Positions 1 through 5,972 of a DNA stretch of 5,972 nt are shown one piece after another. The notes beneath the pieces were generated by a model. It was not told the DNA's origin. It did not search any database and saw only the letters and a list, made by a program, of their open reading frames with translations. The DNA lies in assembly GCA_014860845.1 (NCBI GenBank), contig JACZIY010000103.1, forward strand, positions 1 to 5,972. Direction: 5' to 3'. Numbering within the stretch: position 1 is the first letter of the stretch; every line of letters begins with the position of its first letter. Position numbers and translations under genes: made by a program. The DNA is from Anaerolineaceae bacterium (GTDB taxonomy: Bacteria; Chloroflexota; Anaerolineae; Anaerolineales; Anaerolineaceae).

Positions 1-263
1 CCCTTGAAATCATCGATGTGATCGTCAGCGAACATAGAAAATTCCTACAAACGGGATATGATCAGGGTTGGCTGTTAATGTCCGGACCCAAGCATCCAAA
101 AACAGGAGGAATTGTGATTGCACGCGCACCCTCCATGCAGGAAATCCAGGCGTTCTTCTTTAATGATCCTTATATCCAGCATCAAGCGGCTACATACACT
201 TTTATAGAATTTAATCCGTTCATGTACCAACCTTTTTTGCAGGATTGGATATCTGAACAATAA
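1..263 (+). CDS. YciI-family protein, 3' part (5' end outside window)
   Basis: The reading frame is open from the window edge (first full codon at 3) to TAA at 261-263, giving 86 visible residues. The family is usually about 95-100 residues, so roughly ten N-terminal residues, including the first beta strand, are missing. A GTG at 18 could be called as a start, but the in-frame residues before it (LEIID) already match the family, so I treat the gene as cut by the edge. Family marks seen are a SEHRKFL segment with the conserved His (visible residue 11), a LLMSGPKHPKTGGIVIA block, a DPY motif, and a closing strand with FIEFNPF. YciI-like proteins are small ferredoxin-fold alpha/beta-barrel dimers. 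A His/Asp pair has been proposed as a catalytic centre, but most members have no assigned reaction. Here the function is unknown and probably cytosolic. The gene converges on the ABC operon with a 9-bp gap. Confidence 0.82.
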   Translation, partial: LEIIDVIVSEHRKFLQTGYDQGWLLMSGPKHPKTGGIVIARAPSMQEIQAFFFNDPYIQHQAATYTFIEFNPFMYQPFLQDWISEQ

Positions 264-272
264 AGATTCCGC

Positions 273-2096
273 TCACGCTCCCATAAACTGTCGCTCATGC
301 AGATCGTAATACATGCCTTGCAGTGCCAATAAATCGGCATGGGTGCCCTGCTCGCGAATGCGTCCCTGGTCAATCACATAAATCCAGTCAGCTTTGCGTA
401 CAGTACTCAGGCGGTGGGCAATTACGATGGCGGTGCGCTCAAACAACAATCTCTCCAATGCTTGCTGGATCAGTACCTCTGTAACCGTATCGATGTTGGC
501 TGTGGCTTCATCGAGAATTAATACCTTCGGGTCTGTGAGAATCGCTCGGGCAATGGTCAATAGCTGGCGTTGTCCCACCGATAGATTGACGCCACCCTCC
601 TGAATTCTGGTCTGGTATCCATCCGGCAGGTTGCTGATAAACCCATGCGCATTGGCCATTTTGGCAGCGTTGAAGATTTCTTCTTCACTGGCATCTGGTT
701 TACCATAGCGAATATTCTCCTCAATGGTTCGTGAAAAAAGGAAAGGATCCTGTGAGACAATGCGCACAAATTGCCGTAGCGAGCGCTGTTTGATTTTCCG
801 TAAATCGATCCCATCCAGTAGCACCGCGCCTTCTGTGACATCATAAAAGCGGGCAACCAGGTTGGCTACGGTCGTCTTCCCAGCACCTGTTGGACCCACA
901 ATCGCCACCATTTTACGAGGTGGAATCGTCAGGCTGATATCATCCAGCACAATTGGGGTGTCCTGCTGATATCGGAAAGTCACATGCTCAAAGTCGATCT
1001 TGCCAACCACTTCTGCCAGTTCGATGGCCTCCGGATCATCGGCCACCTCAATAGGTGTATCCAGTAATTTCAATACCTGCTCACCACCGGCCATGGCGGA
1101 TTGCAAGGTGGTATACATGCGGCTTAATTCCTGAATGGGGTTGAAGAAACGCGTGACGTACGATAAAAATGCCACCATCACACCGAGAGTGACCTCTTCT
1201 GAAATCACGAAACGACCACCAAACCACAACACAATACCGGTCGCCAGCATGCCCAGAAATTCAATCGATGGCAGGAAGACAAAAGATAAGGTCATCGCGT
1301 TGATGTAGGCATTGCGGTTTTCCACATTGACTTTATCGAAGCGTTCCTGAGATGCTTTCTCCTGTGCAAATGCTTGAATTACCCGCATCCCGCTGATATC
1401 CTCTGCCAGGTCACCCACCACAGCCGCCACTTTGGAACGGGTTTCCCGGAAGGCTTTCTTTGCCTGACGCGAGAATATCCAGGTGGCCATCAGCATCAAT
1501 GGAATGACTATGAAAGTTAACAATGCCAGTTTAGGACTCATCGTCAACATCACCACGATGATGCCAATCAAGACCAACAGATCGCCGATCAAAGTGATCA
1601 CACCCTGGGAGAAAAGTTCATTGATCTCAGCCACATCGTTGATCACACGTGAAACTGTCACACCCACGATGTTGCGATCATGATAGCCCTGTTGCAGTCG
1701 TTGCAGGTGACGGAACAGATCGCTGCGCAATTTCGCCAGCATGCGTTGACCCACCCACGAGACAACATAGCGTTGGGCCGAACTCACGAAATACAGACTG
1801 ATGAAGGTCAGACCCAGGTAAATGGCAATCCGCACCAGTCCCGGGAAATCACCCTTCAGGATATGGTTGTCAGTTGCTTCTTTCAGGAGGTACGGGGATA
1901 ATAAGGTCAAACCTGATTCCACAATCGTCAGGATCAATGCAAACACCATCCTCCAACGATACGGTTTCAGATATTGGAGCATGCGCGATACCACATCGCG
2001 GTTGAACATCTCGCCTTCGCGTTGTGTACCACCGAAATGTTCCAAAACAGAACGAGGTCCCATGCCCACTGATGATGATCCGATGGAGAAGCTCAT
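273..2096 (-). CDS. ABC exporter half-transporter, catalytic-site subunit (BmrD/TM288-like)
   Basis: A 607-residue protein with the usual layout of a type IV (B-family) ABC exporter half. An N-terminal extension (about 1-32) leads into an elbow helix and six membrane helices near 49-70, 88-107, 165-186, 189-209, 270-293 and 303-320, then a nucleotide-binding domain from about 365. Visible motifs are A-loop Tyr376, Walker A GPTGAGKTT (401-409), Q-loop Gln449, signature LSVGQ (505-509, where the usual third residue is Gly), Walker B VLILDE (525-530) with catalytic Glu530, D-loop ANID (533-536) and H-loop His561. The start ATG (2094-2096) overlaps the TGA of the upstream ABC gene as ATGA, and AGGAGAG lies 6 nt upstream, so the two are translationally coupled. 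With its partner it should form a heterodimeric inner-membrane exporter driven by ATP. Substrate is not readable from sequence; drugs or lipids are typical for the family. Annotation as MsbA or LmrA would also be seen, but the pairing argues for the heterodimeric type. Confidence 0.95.
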   Translation of the reverse strand: MSFSIGSSSVGMGPRSVLEHFGGTQREGEMFNRDVVSRMLQYLKPYRWRMVFALILTIVESGLTLLSPYLLKEATDNHILKGDFPGLVRIAIYLGLTFISLYFVSSAQRYVVSWVGQRMLAKLRSDLFRHLQRLQQGYHDRNIVGVTVSRVINDVAEINELFSQGVITLIGDLLVLIGIIVVMLTMSPKLALLTFIVIPLMLMATWIFSRQAKKAFRETRSKVAAVVGDLAEDISGMRVIQAFAQEKASQERFDKVNVENRNAYINAMTLSFVFLPSIEFLGMLATGIVLWFGGRFVISEEVTLGVMVAFLSYVTRFFNPIQELSRMYTTLQSAMAGGEQVLKLLDTPIEVADDPEAIELAEVVGKIDFEHVTFRYQQDTPIVLDDISLTIPPRKMVAIVGPTGAGKTTVANLVARFYDVTEGAVLLDGIDLRKIKQRSLRQFVRIVSQDPFLFSRTIEENIRYGKPDASEEEIFNAAKMANAHGFISNLPDGYQTRIQEGGVNLSVGQRQLLTIARAILTDPKVLILDEATANIDTVTEVLIQQALERLLFERTAIVIAHRLSTVRKADWIYVIDQGRIREQGTHADLLALQGMYYDLHERQFMGA

Positions 2097-3886
2097 GCGA
2101 GACTCTCCTGGTTTTTTAGCTGGCGATTGTAGATCTCCAGATATTGTTTGGAGCTTTTCAACAAACTCTCATGGGTTCCGCGTGCAACAATCTGGCCGTG
2201 ATCCAGCACCAGAATCAAATCCGCATTTCGCACGGTGCTCAGCCGATGCGCAATCACAAAGGTGGTGCGTCCTTTGATCAGGTTTTCAAATGCGGTTTGA
2301 ATGAGATGTTCAGTTTCTGTATCCACCGAGGCAGTGGCATCATCCAGGATCAGCAATCTTGGATTCATCAACAACACCCGTGCGATGGCAATCCTTTGTT
2401 TCTGCCCACCCGAAAGCGTGATTCCCCGTTCACCCACATAGGTATCATATCCCTTGGGGCTGCGAATAATGAATTCTTGCGCCTGCGCTGCTGTTGCTGC
2501 AGCAATGATGTCTTCATCGGTTGCATGACTCTGCCCGAAGGCAATATTCTCCCGAATACTGGCGGCAAACAATGTGGTTTCCTGTAAGACAATGCCGATC
2601 TGGCTGCGTAAAGAGAACAGGGTTGCCTGGCGAATATCTTTTCCATCCACCAGAATTTTCCCGGCGGTGGGGTCATAGAAGCGTGGGATCAAACTGATAA
2701 TTGTGGACTTGCCCGAACCGGTAGCACCCAATAACGCCACAATCTGACCGGGTTGCACTTCGAAATCGATCTCGCTCAAGACGGTTTGCTGACCATAACT
2801 GAAAGAAACCTGGTTGAAGCGTACACGACCATCCATAATTGACATCGCCTGTGCATCTGGCTCGTCTTTTACATCCGGTACCATATCCAGGATATCAAAC
2901 ACCCGCTCAGCAGAAGAACTGGCAATGGCGACAGCCGGGATGATGATCCCCAATCGGCGCACAGGTTCCACCAATTGACCCATGTAGGTGATAAAGGCGA
3001 TCAAGACACCAAAGGTCAATTCCTGTTGAATCACCAGATACCCACCAAACAGGACAATCACCACCATACTTATATTCGATAACAGAAACATCAACGGTAC
3101 GTTCACAGCCTGTAATCTGGCTGCGCTTCTGGTCAATTCAAACCAACGTTGGTTTTCTTCTTCAAAGCGTTCAATTTCACCTGGCTCTTGCGCATATGCT
3201 TTGACCACCCGGCTTCCGCGTAAATTCTGTTCCACTGCAGTGGTTAGCCTTGCCACCTGCTTCTGTATCATCAAGGAAAGTGGTCGAAAACGCGAACCAA
3301 AATAATAGGCTCTGTGGATAAGAATCGGCATGCTGATCAATACAAATAATCCCAGGCGATAATTCATAACAATTAAAATGATCATGGTAACAATGATCAT
3401 CAAAATACCATCCAGAATACGGATGGTTGCTCTACCCGTTAGAAAGCGTAATCGCTCCACATCCTGAATAGCACGTGAGAGTAATTCCCCAGTTTCGGAT
3501 GTGTCATGAAACGAAAAAGAAAGCTGTGTCAGTTTTTTCTGAATTTCATTACGCAGATCATAAGCCACATTTTGCGAGGCGGTTTCACTGAGAATCCCCT
3601 GAAAATAGTTCAACACCCCTTTGACCAGGGTTAACCCTAATAAAGCCAGTACTGACCAGGTGAGCACCTGTGGCTGATTTTTTTCAATCCCCGTATCAAT
3701 GATCCAGCGAATGAACTGCGGTATGGATGCACTCAGTGCTAAGATCCCGAGCAGAGAAAGGTAAGCACCTGCTGTGTGTTTCCAATAGGGTCGCAAAAAA
3801 CCATAGACCCGTAACAATAACCGCCATAAAGAAGCTTGTTTCTTCAGCAGAAAGGGGGTTTGTATACCAAATTGATGAGCAGACAT
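2093..3886 (-). CDS. ABC exporter half-transporter, degenerate-site subunit (BmrC/TM287-like)
   Basis: First gene of the exporter operon. It encodes 597 residues from the ATG at 3884-3886. An in-frame ATG at 3908-3910 would add eight residues (605 in all), but the strong ribosome site GGAAGGG (3894-3900, 7-nt spacer) lies inside that extension and points to 3886. Six membrane helices fall near 38-59, 74-95, 157-176, 178-197, 263-285 and 291-309, followed by an ATPase domain. Its motifs are A-loop Tyr364, Walker A GATGSGKST (387-395), Q-loop Gln435, a perfect LSGGQ (491-495), Walker B LLILDD (511-516) and H-loop His547. The Walker B residue that normally acts as catalytic Glu is Asp516. This replacement marks the non-catalytic half of heterodimeric exporters such as BmrC or TM287. 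The protein should pair with the product of the overlapping downstream gene in the cytoplasmic membrane. Substrate is unknown. Confidence 0.95.
   Translation of the reverse strand: MSAHQFGIQTPFLLKKQASLWRLLLRVYGFLRPYWKHTAGAYLSLLGILALSASIPQFIRWIIDTGIEKNQPQVLTWSVLALLGLTLVKGVLNYFQGILSETASQNVAYDLRNEIQKKLTQLSFSFHDTSETGELLSRAIQDVERLRFLTGRATIRILDGILMIIVTMIILIVMNYRLGLFVLISMPILIHRAYYFGSRFRPLSLMIQKQVARLTTAVEQNLRGSRVVKAYAQEPGEIERFEEENQRWFELTRSAARLQAVNVPLMFLLSNISMVVIVLFGGYLVIQQELTFGVLIAFITYMGQLVEPVRRLGIIIPAVAIASSSAERVFDILDMVPDVKDEPDAQAMSIMDGRVRFNQVSFSYGQQTVLSEIDFEVQPGQIVALLGATGSGKSTIISLIPRFYDPTAGKILVDGKDIRQATLFSLRSQIGIVLQETTLFAASIRENIAFGQSHATDEDIIAAATAAQAQEFIIRSPKGYDTYVGERGITLSGGQKQRIAIARVLLMNPRLLILDDATASVDTETEHLIQTAFENLIKGRTTFVIAHRLSTVRNADLILVLDHGQIVARGTHESLLKSSKQYLEIYNRQLKNQESLA
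2103..2109 (-). promoter_or_regulatory. Ribosome binding site of the second ABC gene
   Basis: On the - strand AGGAGAG stands 6 nt before the ATG at 2094-2096. It lies inside the end of the upstream ABC coding region. Together with the ATGA stop/start overlap (2093-2096) it fixes the start of the 607-residue subunit and suggests coupled translation, giving matched amounts of the two subunits. Confidence 0.75.
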
Positions 3887-3893
3887 GTTACAA

Positions 3894-3900
3894 CCCTTCC
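3894..3900 (-). promoter_or_regulatory. Ribosome binding site deciding the start of the first ABC gene
   Basis: On the - strand GGAAGGG stands 7 nt before the ATG at 3884-3886. It lies within the codons between that ATG and the in-frame upstream ATG at 3908-3910. The upstream ATG has only AGGA at a very short 3-nt distance. The downstream ATG is therefore the better start. Confidence 0.6.
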
Positions 3901-3917
3901 TTAATACCATCCATCCT

Positions 3918-3947
3918 ATATTAAGTGTACCCTTAAAAACAAATCAA
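3918..3947 (-). promoter_or_regulatory. Possible sigma-70-type promoter of the ABC operon
   Basis: Read on the - strand, TTGATT (3942-3947) could be a -35 box and TAATAT (3918-3923) a -10 box, with an 18-bp spacer. Each matches only four of six consensus positions, so this is a weak call in an AT-rich gap. Transcription would start near 3911, leaving a leader of about 25 nt before the ATG at 3886 that contains the ribosome site. Such a start would leave almost no leader for the alternative ATG at 3910, which agrees with the start chosen. Confidence 0.3.
3921..3936. promoter_or_regulatory. 16-bp near-palindrome, candidate operator of the ABC operon
   Basis: TTAAGTGTACCCTTAA is a near-perfect inverted repeat: seven of its eight base pairs are self-complementary, with one mismatched pair (positions 6 and 11). 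It sits in the spacer of the possible promoter and touches its -10 box, where a dimeric repressor would block transcription. Multidrug ABC exporters are often controlled by MarR-, TetR- or PadR-type repressors with such sites, but no regulator gene is visible in this window. A chance match in AT-rich DNA is possible. Confidence 0.35.
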
Positions 3948-4013
3948 GAGAGATTACATTATCCCCCAAAAAAATGTATGAGCATGTATAAAAGAAAACC
4001 AGTTTATTTGTTT

Positions 4014-5408
4014 CTAAACCAGCCAGCTGGCAATCTTAAATAGTTTTCTCATGGTTTTGTTTTTGATTTTATAAGGCGGGTATCGCATGGCAATATCAGG
4101 CCAGTTTTTGCGATGTACAACACTTTTGAAATGAGAAAATGTTTCAAAACTATATTTACCATGATAAGAACCCATGCCACTCATCCCGCGCCCACCAAAG
4201 GGGATTTCTTCATTAAACACATGGCTGAAGGTGTCATTGATGCATCCTCCACCAAATGGCACTTCAGCAATGACCCTTTTCTCCACCGATGGATCCCGGG
4301 TGAAAAGATAGAGTGCCAGAGGGTTGGGATTCATTTGAATCGTTCCGAGGGCTTCTTCCAGATTTTCATATGTTATAACGGGTAGTATTGGTCCAAAAAT
4401 CTCCTCCCCCATAATGGCATCATCCATGGTAACAGGATCCAGAATCGTTGGGGCAATGTAGAGCGTGACAGCGTCGGTCTGACCACCATGCACCACTTTA
4501 TCTGCATCCAACAACCCAACCAAACGCTTGAAATGGTCCTGGTTGATGATTCTGGCTAAATCCGGGCTGTTTTGCGGGTTTTCACTGTAATACGCGTGTA
4601 TTTTTCCCTTCAATCGCAATAGAAGGTCTGCATGAATGTTTTTTTCAACCAGGACATAATCCGGAGCTATACAGGTCTGACCGGCATTGAAAAATTTTCC
4701 CCAGACGATCCGGCTGGCAGCCACATCCAGATCCGCACTGGCGTCAACGATTGCCGGGCTTTTGCCACCCAGCTCGAGCGTTACGGGTGTCAGATGTACA
4801 GCAGCTGCTTTCATCACCAGTTTGCCAATCCGGGGGCTGCCGGTAAAGAAAATATAATCAAATGGAAAAGATAACAACATCTGAGCCGTCTCTACCCCAC
4901 CATTTACCACCTGGATCAAGCCAGGATCAAAATGATCGTTAACCATTTCTTCAATTACCTCAGCCGTTCTGGGTGCCAGTTCTGAGGGTTTCAAAATGGC
5001 TGTATTCCCGGCTGCCAGCGCCCCCACCAGCGGTGAAAACAATAAATTAAAAGGATAATTCCAGGGAGCCATGATCAATATCTGCCCAAACGGTTCAGGG
5101 TAAATCGCACTGGATGCCCGGAAATGCAAGAGTGGTGTGCGTTTTTTTTGCGGCTTCATCCAGCGTTTGAGATGCCCCAGAGTATGGTTAATCTCCTCCA
5201 GAACATACCAGATCTCTCCGCCGGCTGCTTCCGTTTCCGGTTTTGCCATATCCGCCTGCATGGCTGTGATGATGCGTGCTTCATATTTGAGGATTTGAGC
5301 TCGTAATTTCTTCAGGACTTCAACCCGTTGCAGGTATGATTTCGTAGCCTGACTGATGAAATATGCTTTTTGTTGATTGAAAATTTGTTGAAATGGGCTT
5401 GTTTCCAT
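4014..5408 (-). CDS. Class 3 (ALDH3-type) NAD(P)-dependent aldehyde dehydrogenase
   Basis: A 464-residue protein from the ATG at 5406-5408. An in-frame ATG at 5418-5420 would add four residues but has no ribosome site, whereas GGAGG lies 5 nt before the chosen start. The length, near 460, is that of ALDH3 enzymes, shorter than the roughly 490 of other aldehyde dehydrogenases. The enzyme oxidises aldehydes to carboxylic acids through a cysteine thiohemiacetal. Visible landmarks are APWNYPF with Asn117, cofactor-binding ILKPSE with Lys140, FFTGS (187-191), LELGGKSP with general base Glu212, GQTCIAPDY with nucleophile Cys246, EEIFGP with Glu336, PFGGRGMSGMG (403-413) and the ALDH3-typical RYPPY (442-446). 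The C-terminus is basic and amphipathic, without a full membrane helix. It probably acts in the cytosol on medium or long-chain or aromatic aldehydes; substrate is inferred from family only (relatives include YwdH and coniferyl aldehyde dehydrogenases). A terminator upstream implies its own promoter in 5409-5486, where TATATT (5448-5453, - strand) is a weak -10 candidate. Confidence 0.95.
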   Translation of the reverse strand: METSPFQQIFNQQKAYFISQATKSYLQRVEVLKKLRAQILKYEARIITAMQADMAKPETEAAGGEIWYVLEEINHTLGHLKRWMKPQKKRTPLLHFRASSAIYPEPFGQILIMAPWNYPFNLLFSPLVGALAAGNTAILKPSELAPRTAEVIEEMVNDHFDPGLIQVVNGGVETAQMLLSFPFDYIFFTGSPRIGKLVMKAAAVHLTPVTLELGGKSPAIVDASADLDVAASRIVWGKFFNAGQTCIAPDYVLVEKNIHADLLLRLKGKIHAYYSENPQNSPDLARIINQDHFKRLVGLLDADKVVHGGQTDAVTLYIAPTILDPVTMDDAIMGEEIFGPILPVITYENLEEALGTIQMNPNPLALYLFTRDPSVEKRVIAEVPFGGGCINDTFSHVFNEEIPFGGRGMSGMGSYHGKYSFETFSHFKSVVHRKNWPDIAMRYPPYKIKNKTMRKLFKIASWLV

Positions 5409-5413
5409 GCTTC

Positions 5414-5418
5414 CCTCC
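5414..5418 (-). promoter_or_regulatory. Ribosome binding site deciding the aldehyde dehydrogenase start
   Basis: On the - strand GGAGG stands 5 nt before the ATG at 5406-5408. It overlaps the upstream in-frame ATG (5418-5420), which has no purine-rich site at a suitable distance. This favours the shorter, 464-residue protein. Confidence 0.65.
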
Positions 5419-5486
5419 ATCTGGAATGATTGGCAAATAATTGTCTCAATATATCCAGGTGAGGTTTTTTCGTGTATAAATCTAAC

Positions 5487-5515
5487 AAAAAAGGGATCCC
5501 CAAAGGATCCCTTTT
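5487..5515 (-). terminator. Intrinsic terminator after the DUF3048 gene
   Basis: Read on the - strand, AAAAGGGATCC (5505-5515) pairs perfectly with GGATCCCTTTT (5489-5499) around a 5-nt loop (5500-5504), and the transcript ends in a run of six U (5492 to 5487). The 11-bp stem starts 7 nt after the TAA of the DUF3048 gene. It should end that transcript and so separate it from the aldehyde dehydrogenase gene. Read on the + strand there is also a U4 run, but no + strand gene leads into it. Confidence 0.88.
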
Positions 5516-5522
5516 AGTTGTC

Positions 5523-5972
5523 TTATCTGGCTCCGGCCGGTGGATACCATCTCACCGCCCAGACACCTGAACCAGATTCTTTTTTGTTCGCCAGATCATA
5601 AAAGACCTCGCTATCCGGTACTTCATAATAGGGAGTAAAGGGCTGTACTACCTGCACCCAGGTTTGCCCTGGTTTGAGTGGAAATTCTTTACCGGTTGCA
5701 TCTATAAAGCGGATAGGCCGCAATTTACCGGTTTCAACTTCATAAGTGCCACTTTTTGTTGTCCAGTAAATCTCATACATTTGACCATCCCGGAATAACA
5801 ATGCTGGCATTTTCCGCATATACAACAGGTCAATATCAATAATGGTGGGTGTGACAACTTCATGGTTGGCAAACAAGATCACCACATTTTCGAAAGCCAA
5901 TGGTTCACCAGTCAAGCGATCGGTCATCAGTTCAAAAGTAGTGGCATCCGCCCGATCCTGATAGCGCAAATA
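5523..5972 (-). CDS. DUF3048 (YerB-like) protein, C-terminal part (5' end outside window)
   Basis: The frame is open from the window edge to TAA at 5523-5525, giving 150 visible residues beginning YLRYQDRAD. A TTG at 5967-5969 could be read as a start, but it is much more likely an internal Leu, because the sequence before and after it belongs to the same domain. The fragment matches the C-terminal domain of DUF3048 proteins: a TTFELMTDRLTGEPL segment, a FENVVILFANHE strand, a LLFRDGQMYEIYWT strand typical of the 'value injected into a form' fold of this family, and the closing PLKPGQTWVQVV motif. Full-length family members are usually over 300 residues with a separate N-terminal DUF3048 domain and often a lipoprotein signal or one membrane anchor. 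Those parts would lie beyond the window. YerB of Bacillus subtilis is the named relative. The biochemical role is unknown; an extracytoplasmic location is inferred from family. About 35 residues at the C-terminus (from PYYEVPDSE on) look less conserved. Confidence 0.85.
   Translation of the reverse strand, partial: YLRYQDRADATTFELMTDRLTGEPLAFENVVILFANHEVVTPTIIDIDLLYMRKMPALLFRDGQMYEIYWTTKSGTYEVETGKLRPIRFIDATGKEFPLKPGQTWVQVVQPFTPYYEVPDSEVFYDLANKKESGSGVWAVRWYPPAGAR

Noticed and set aside
18..20. GTG as the start of the YciI-like gene
   Set aside because: Family-like sequence continues upstream in frame to the window edge, and starting here would remove the first strand of the fold.
557..856. 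99-codon - strand frame within the second ABC gene
   Set aside because: It overlaps the ATPase domain in another frame, and its translation is low-complexity and without family resemblance.
1822..2277. 151-codon + strand open frame across the junction of the two ABC genes
   Set aside because: It lies antisense to two well-supported genes with intact motifs, has no ribosome site that I can see and no recognisable domain. It is a shadow frame.
2144..2587. 147-codon + strand open frame opposite the ATPase domain of the first ABC gene
   Set aside because: It is fully antisense to conserved ATPase coding sequence. Its Cys- and Gln-rich composition reflects the complementary strand rather than a protein family.
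3974..3989. Direct repeat ATGTAT...ATGTAT in the gap between the dehydrogenase and ABC genes
   Set aside because: There are two copies of six bases separated by four in AT-rich DNA, which is expected by chance, and they have no clear position relative to a promoter.
4002..4019. Short inverted repeat near the dehydrogenase stop as an intrinsic terminator
   Set aside because: The stem is only five AT-rich pairs with an 8-nt loop, and it overlaps the stop codon. The U-rich stretch that follows is interrupted, so it is too weak to call.
5967..5969. TTG as the start of the DUF3048 gene
   Set aside because: The codon lies within the conserved C-terminal domain and the frame is open to the window edge, so the gene is cut by the window rather than starting here.

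Overview
The window reads as an ordinary chromosomal stretch from a free-living bacterium. It carries five protein genes. The first is on the + strand and the other four are on the - strand. Both edge genes are cut by the window ends. I see no RNA genes, mobile elements, CRISPR arrays or phage genes. The mix (a heterodimeric ABC exporter pair, a class 3 aldehyde dehydrogenase, a DUF3048/YerB-type protein and a YciI-type protein), the moderate base composition and the protein style fit Chloroflexota (Anaerolineae-like), with Firmicutes as an alternative. This taxonomic guess is inference only.

Layout: positions 1-263 (+) hold the 3' end of a small YciI-family gene. It converges on the ABC operon with only 9 bp between the two stop codons. 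Positions 273-3886 (-) hold two ABC exporter half-transporter genes, each a six-helix membrane domain fused to an ATPase domain. Their stop and start codons overlap as ATGA, so they are one translationally coupled operon. The operon reads from right to left. A possible promoter with a near-palindrome in its spacer lies at about 3918-3947. Positions 4014-5408 (-) encode a class 3 aldehyde dehydrogenase with all catalytic residues. Positions 5523-5972 (-) encode the C-terminal part of a DUF3048 protein, followed at once by a strong intrinsic terminator (5487-5515) that separates it from the dehydrogenase gene.

How the genes work together: the two ABC proteins very probably form one heterodimeric exporter of the BmrC/BmrD or TM287/TM288 type. 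The upstream subunit has Asp in place of the catalytic Walker B Glu, and the downstream subunit has a deviant LSVGQ signature. Together these place one degenerate and one functional ATP site in the dimer. The dehydrogenase, the DUF3048 protein and the YciI-like protein show no clear functional link to the exporter. The most useful leads are the asymmetric ATP sites and the candidate operator in front of the exporter operon. I found no evidence of a previously undescribed system.
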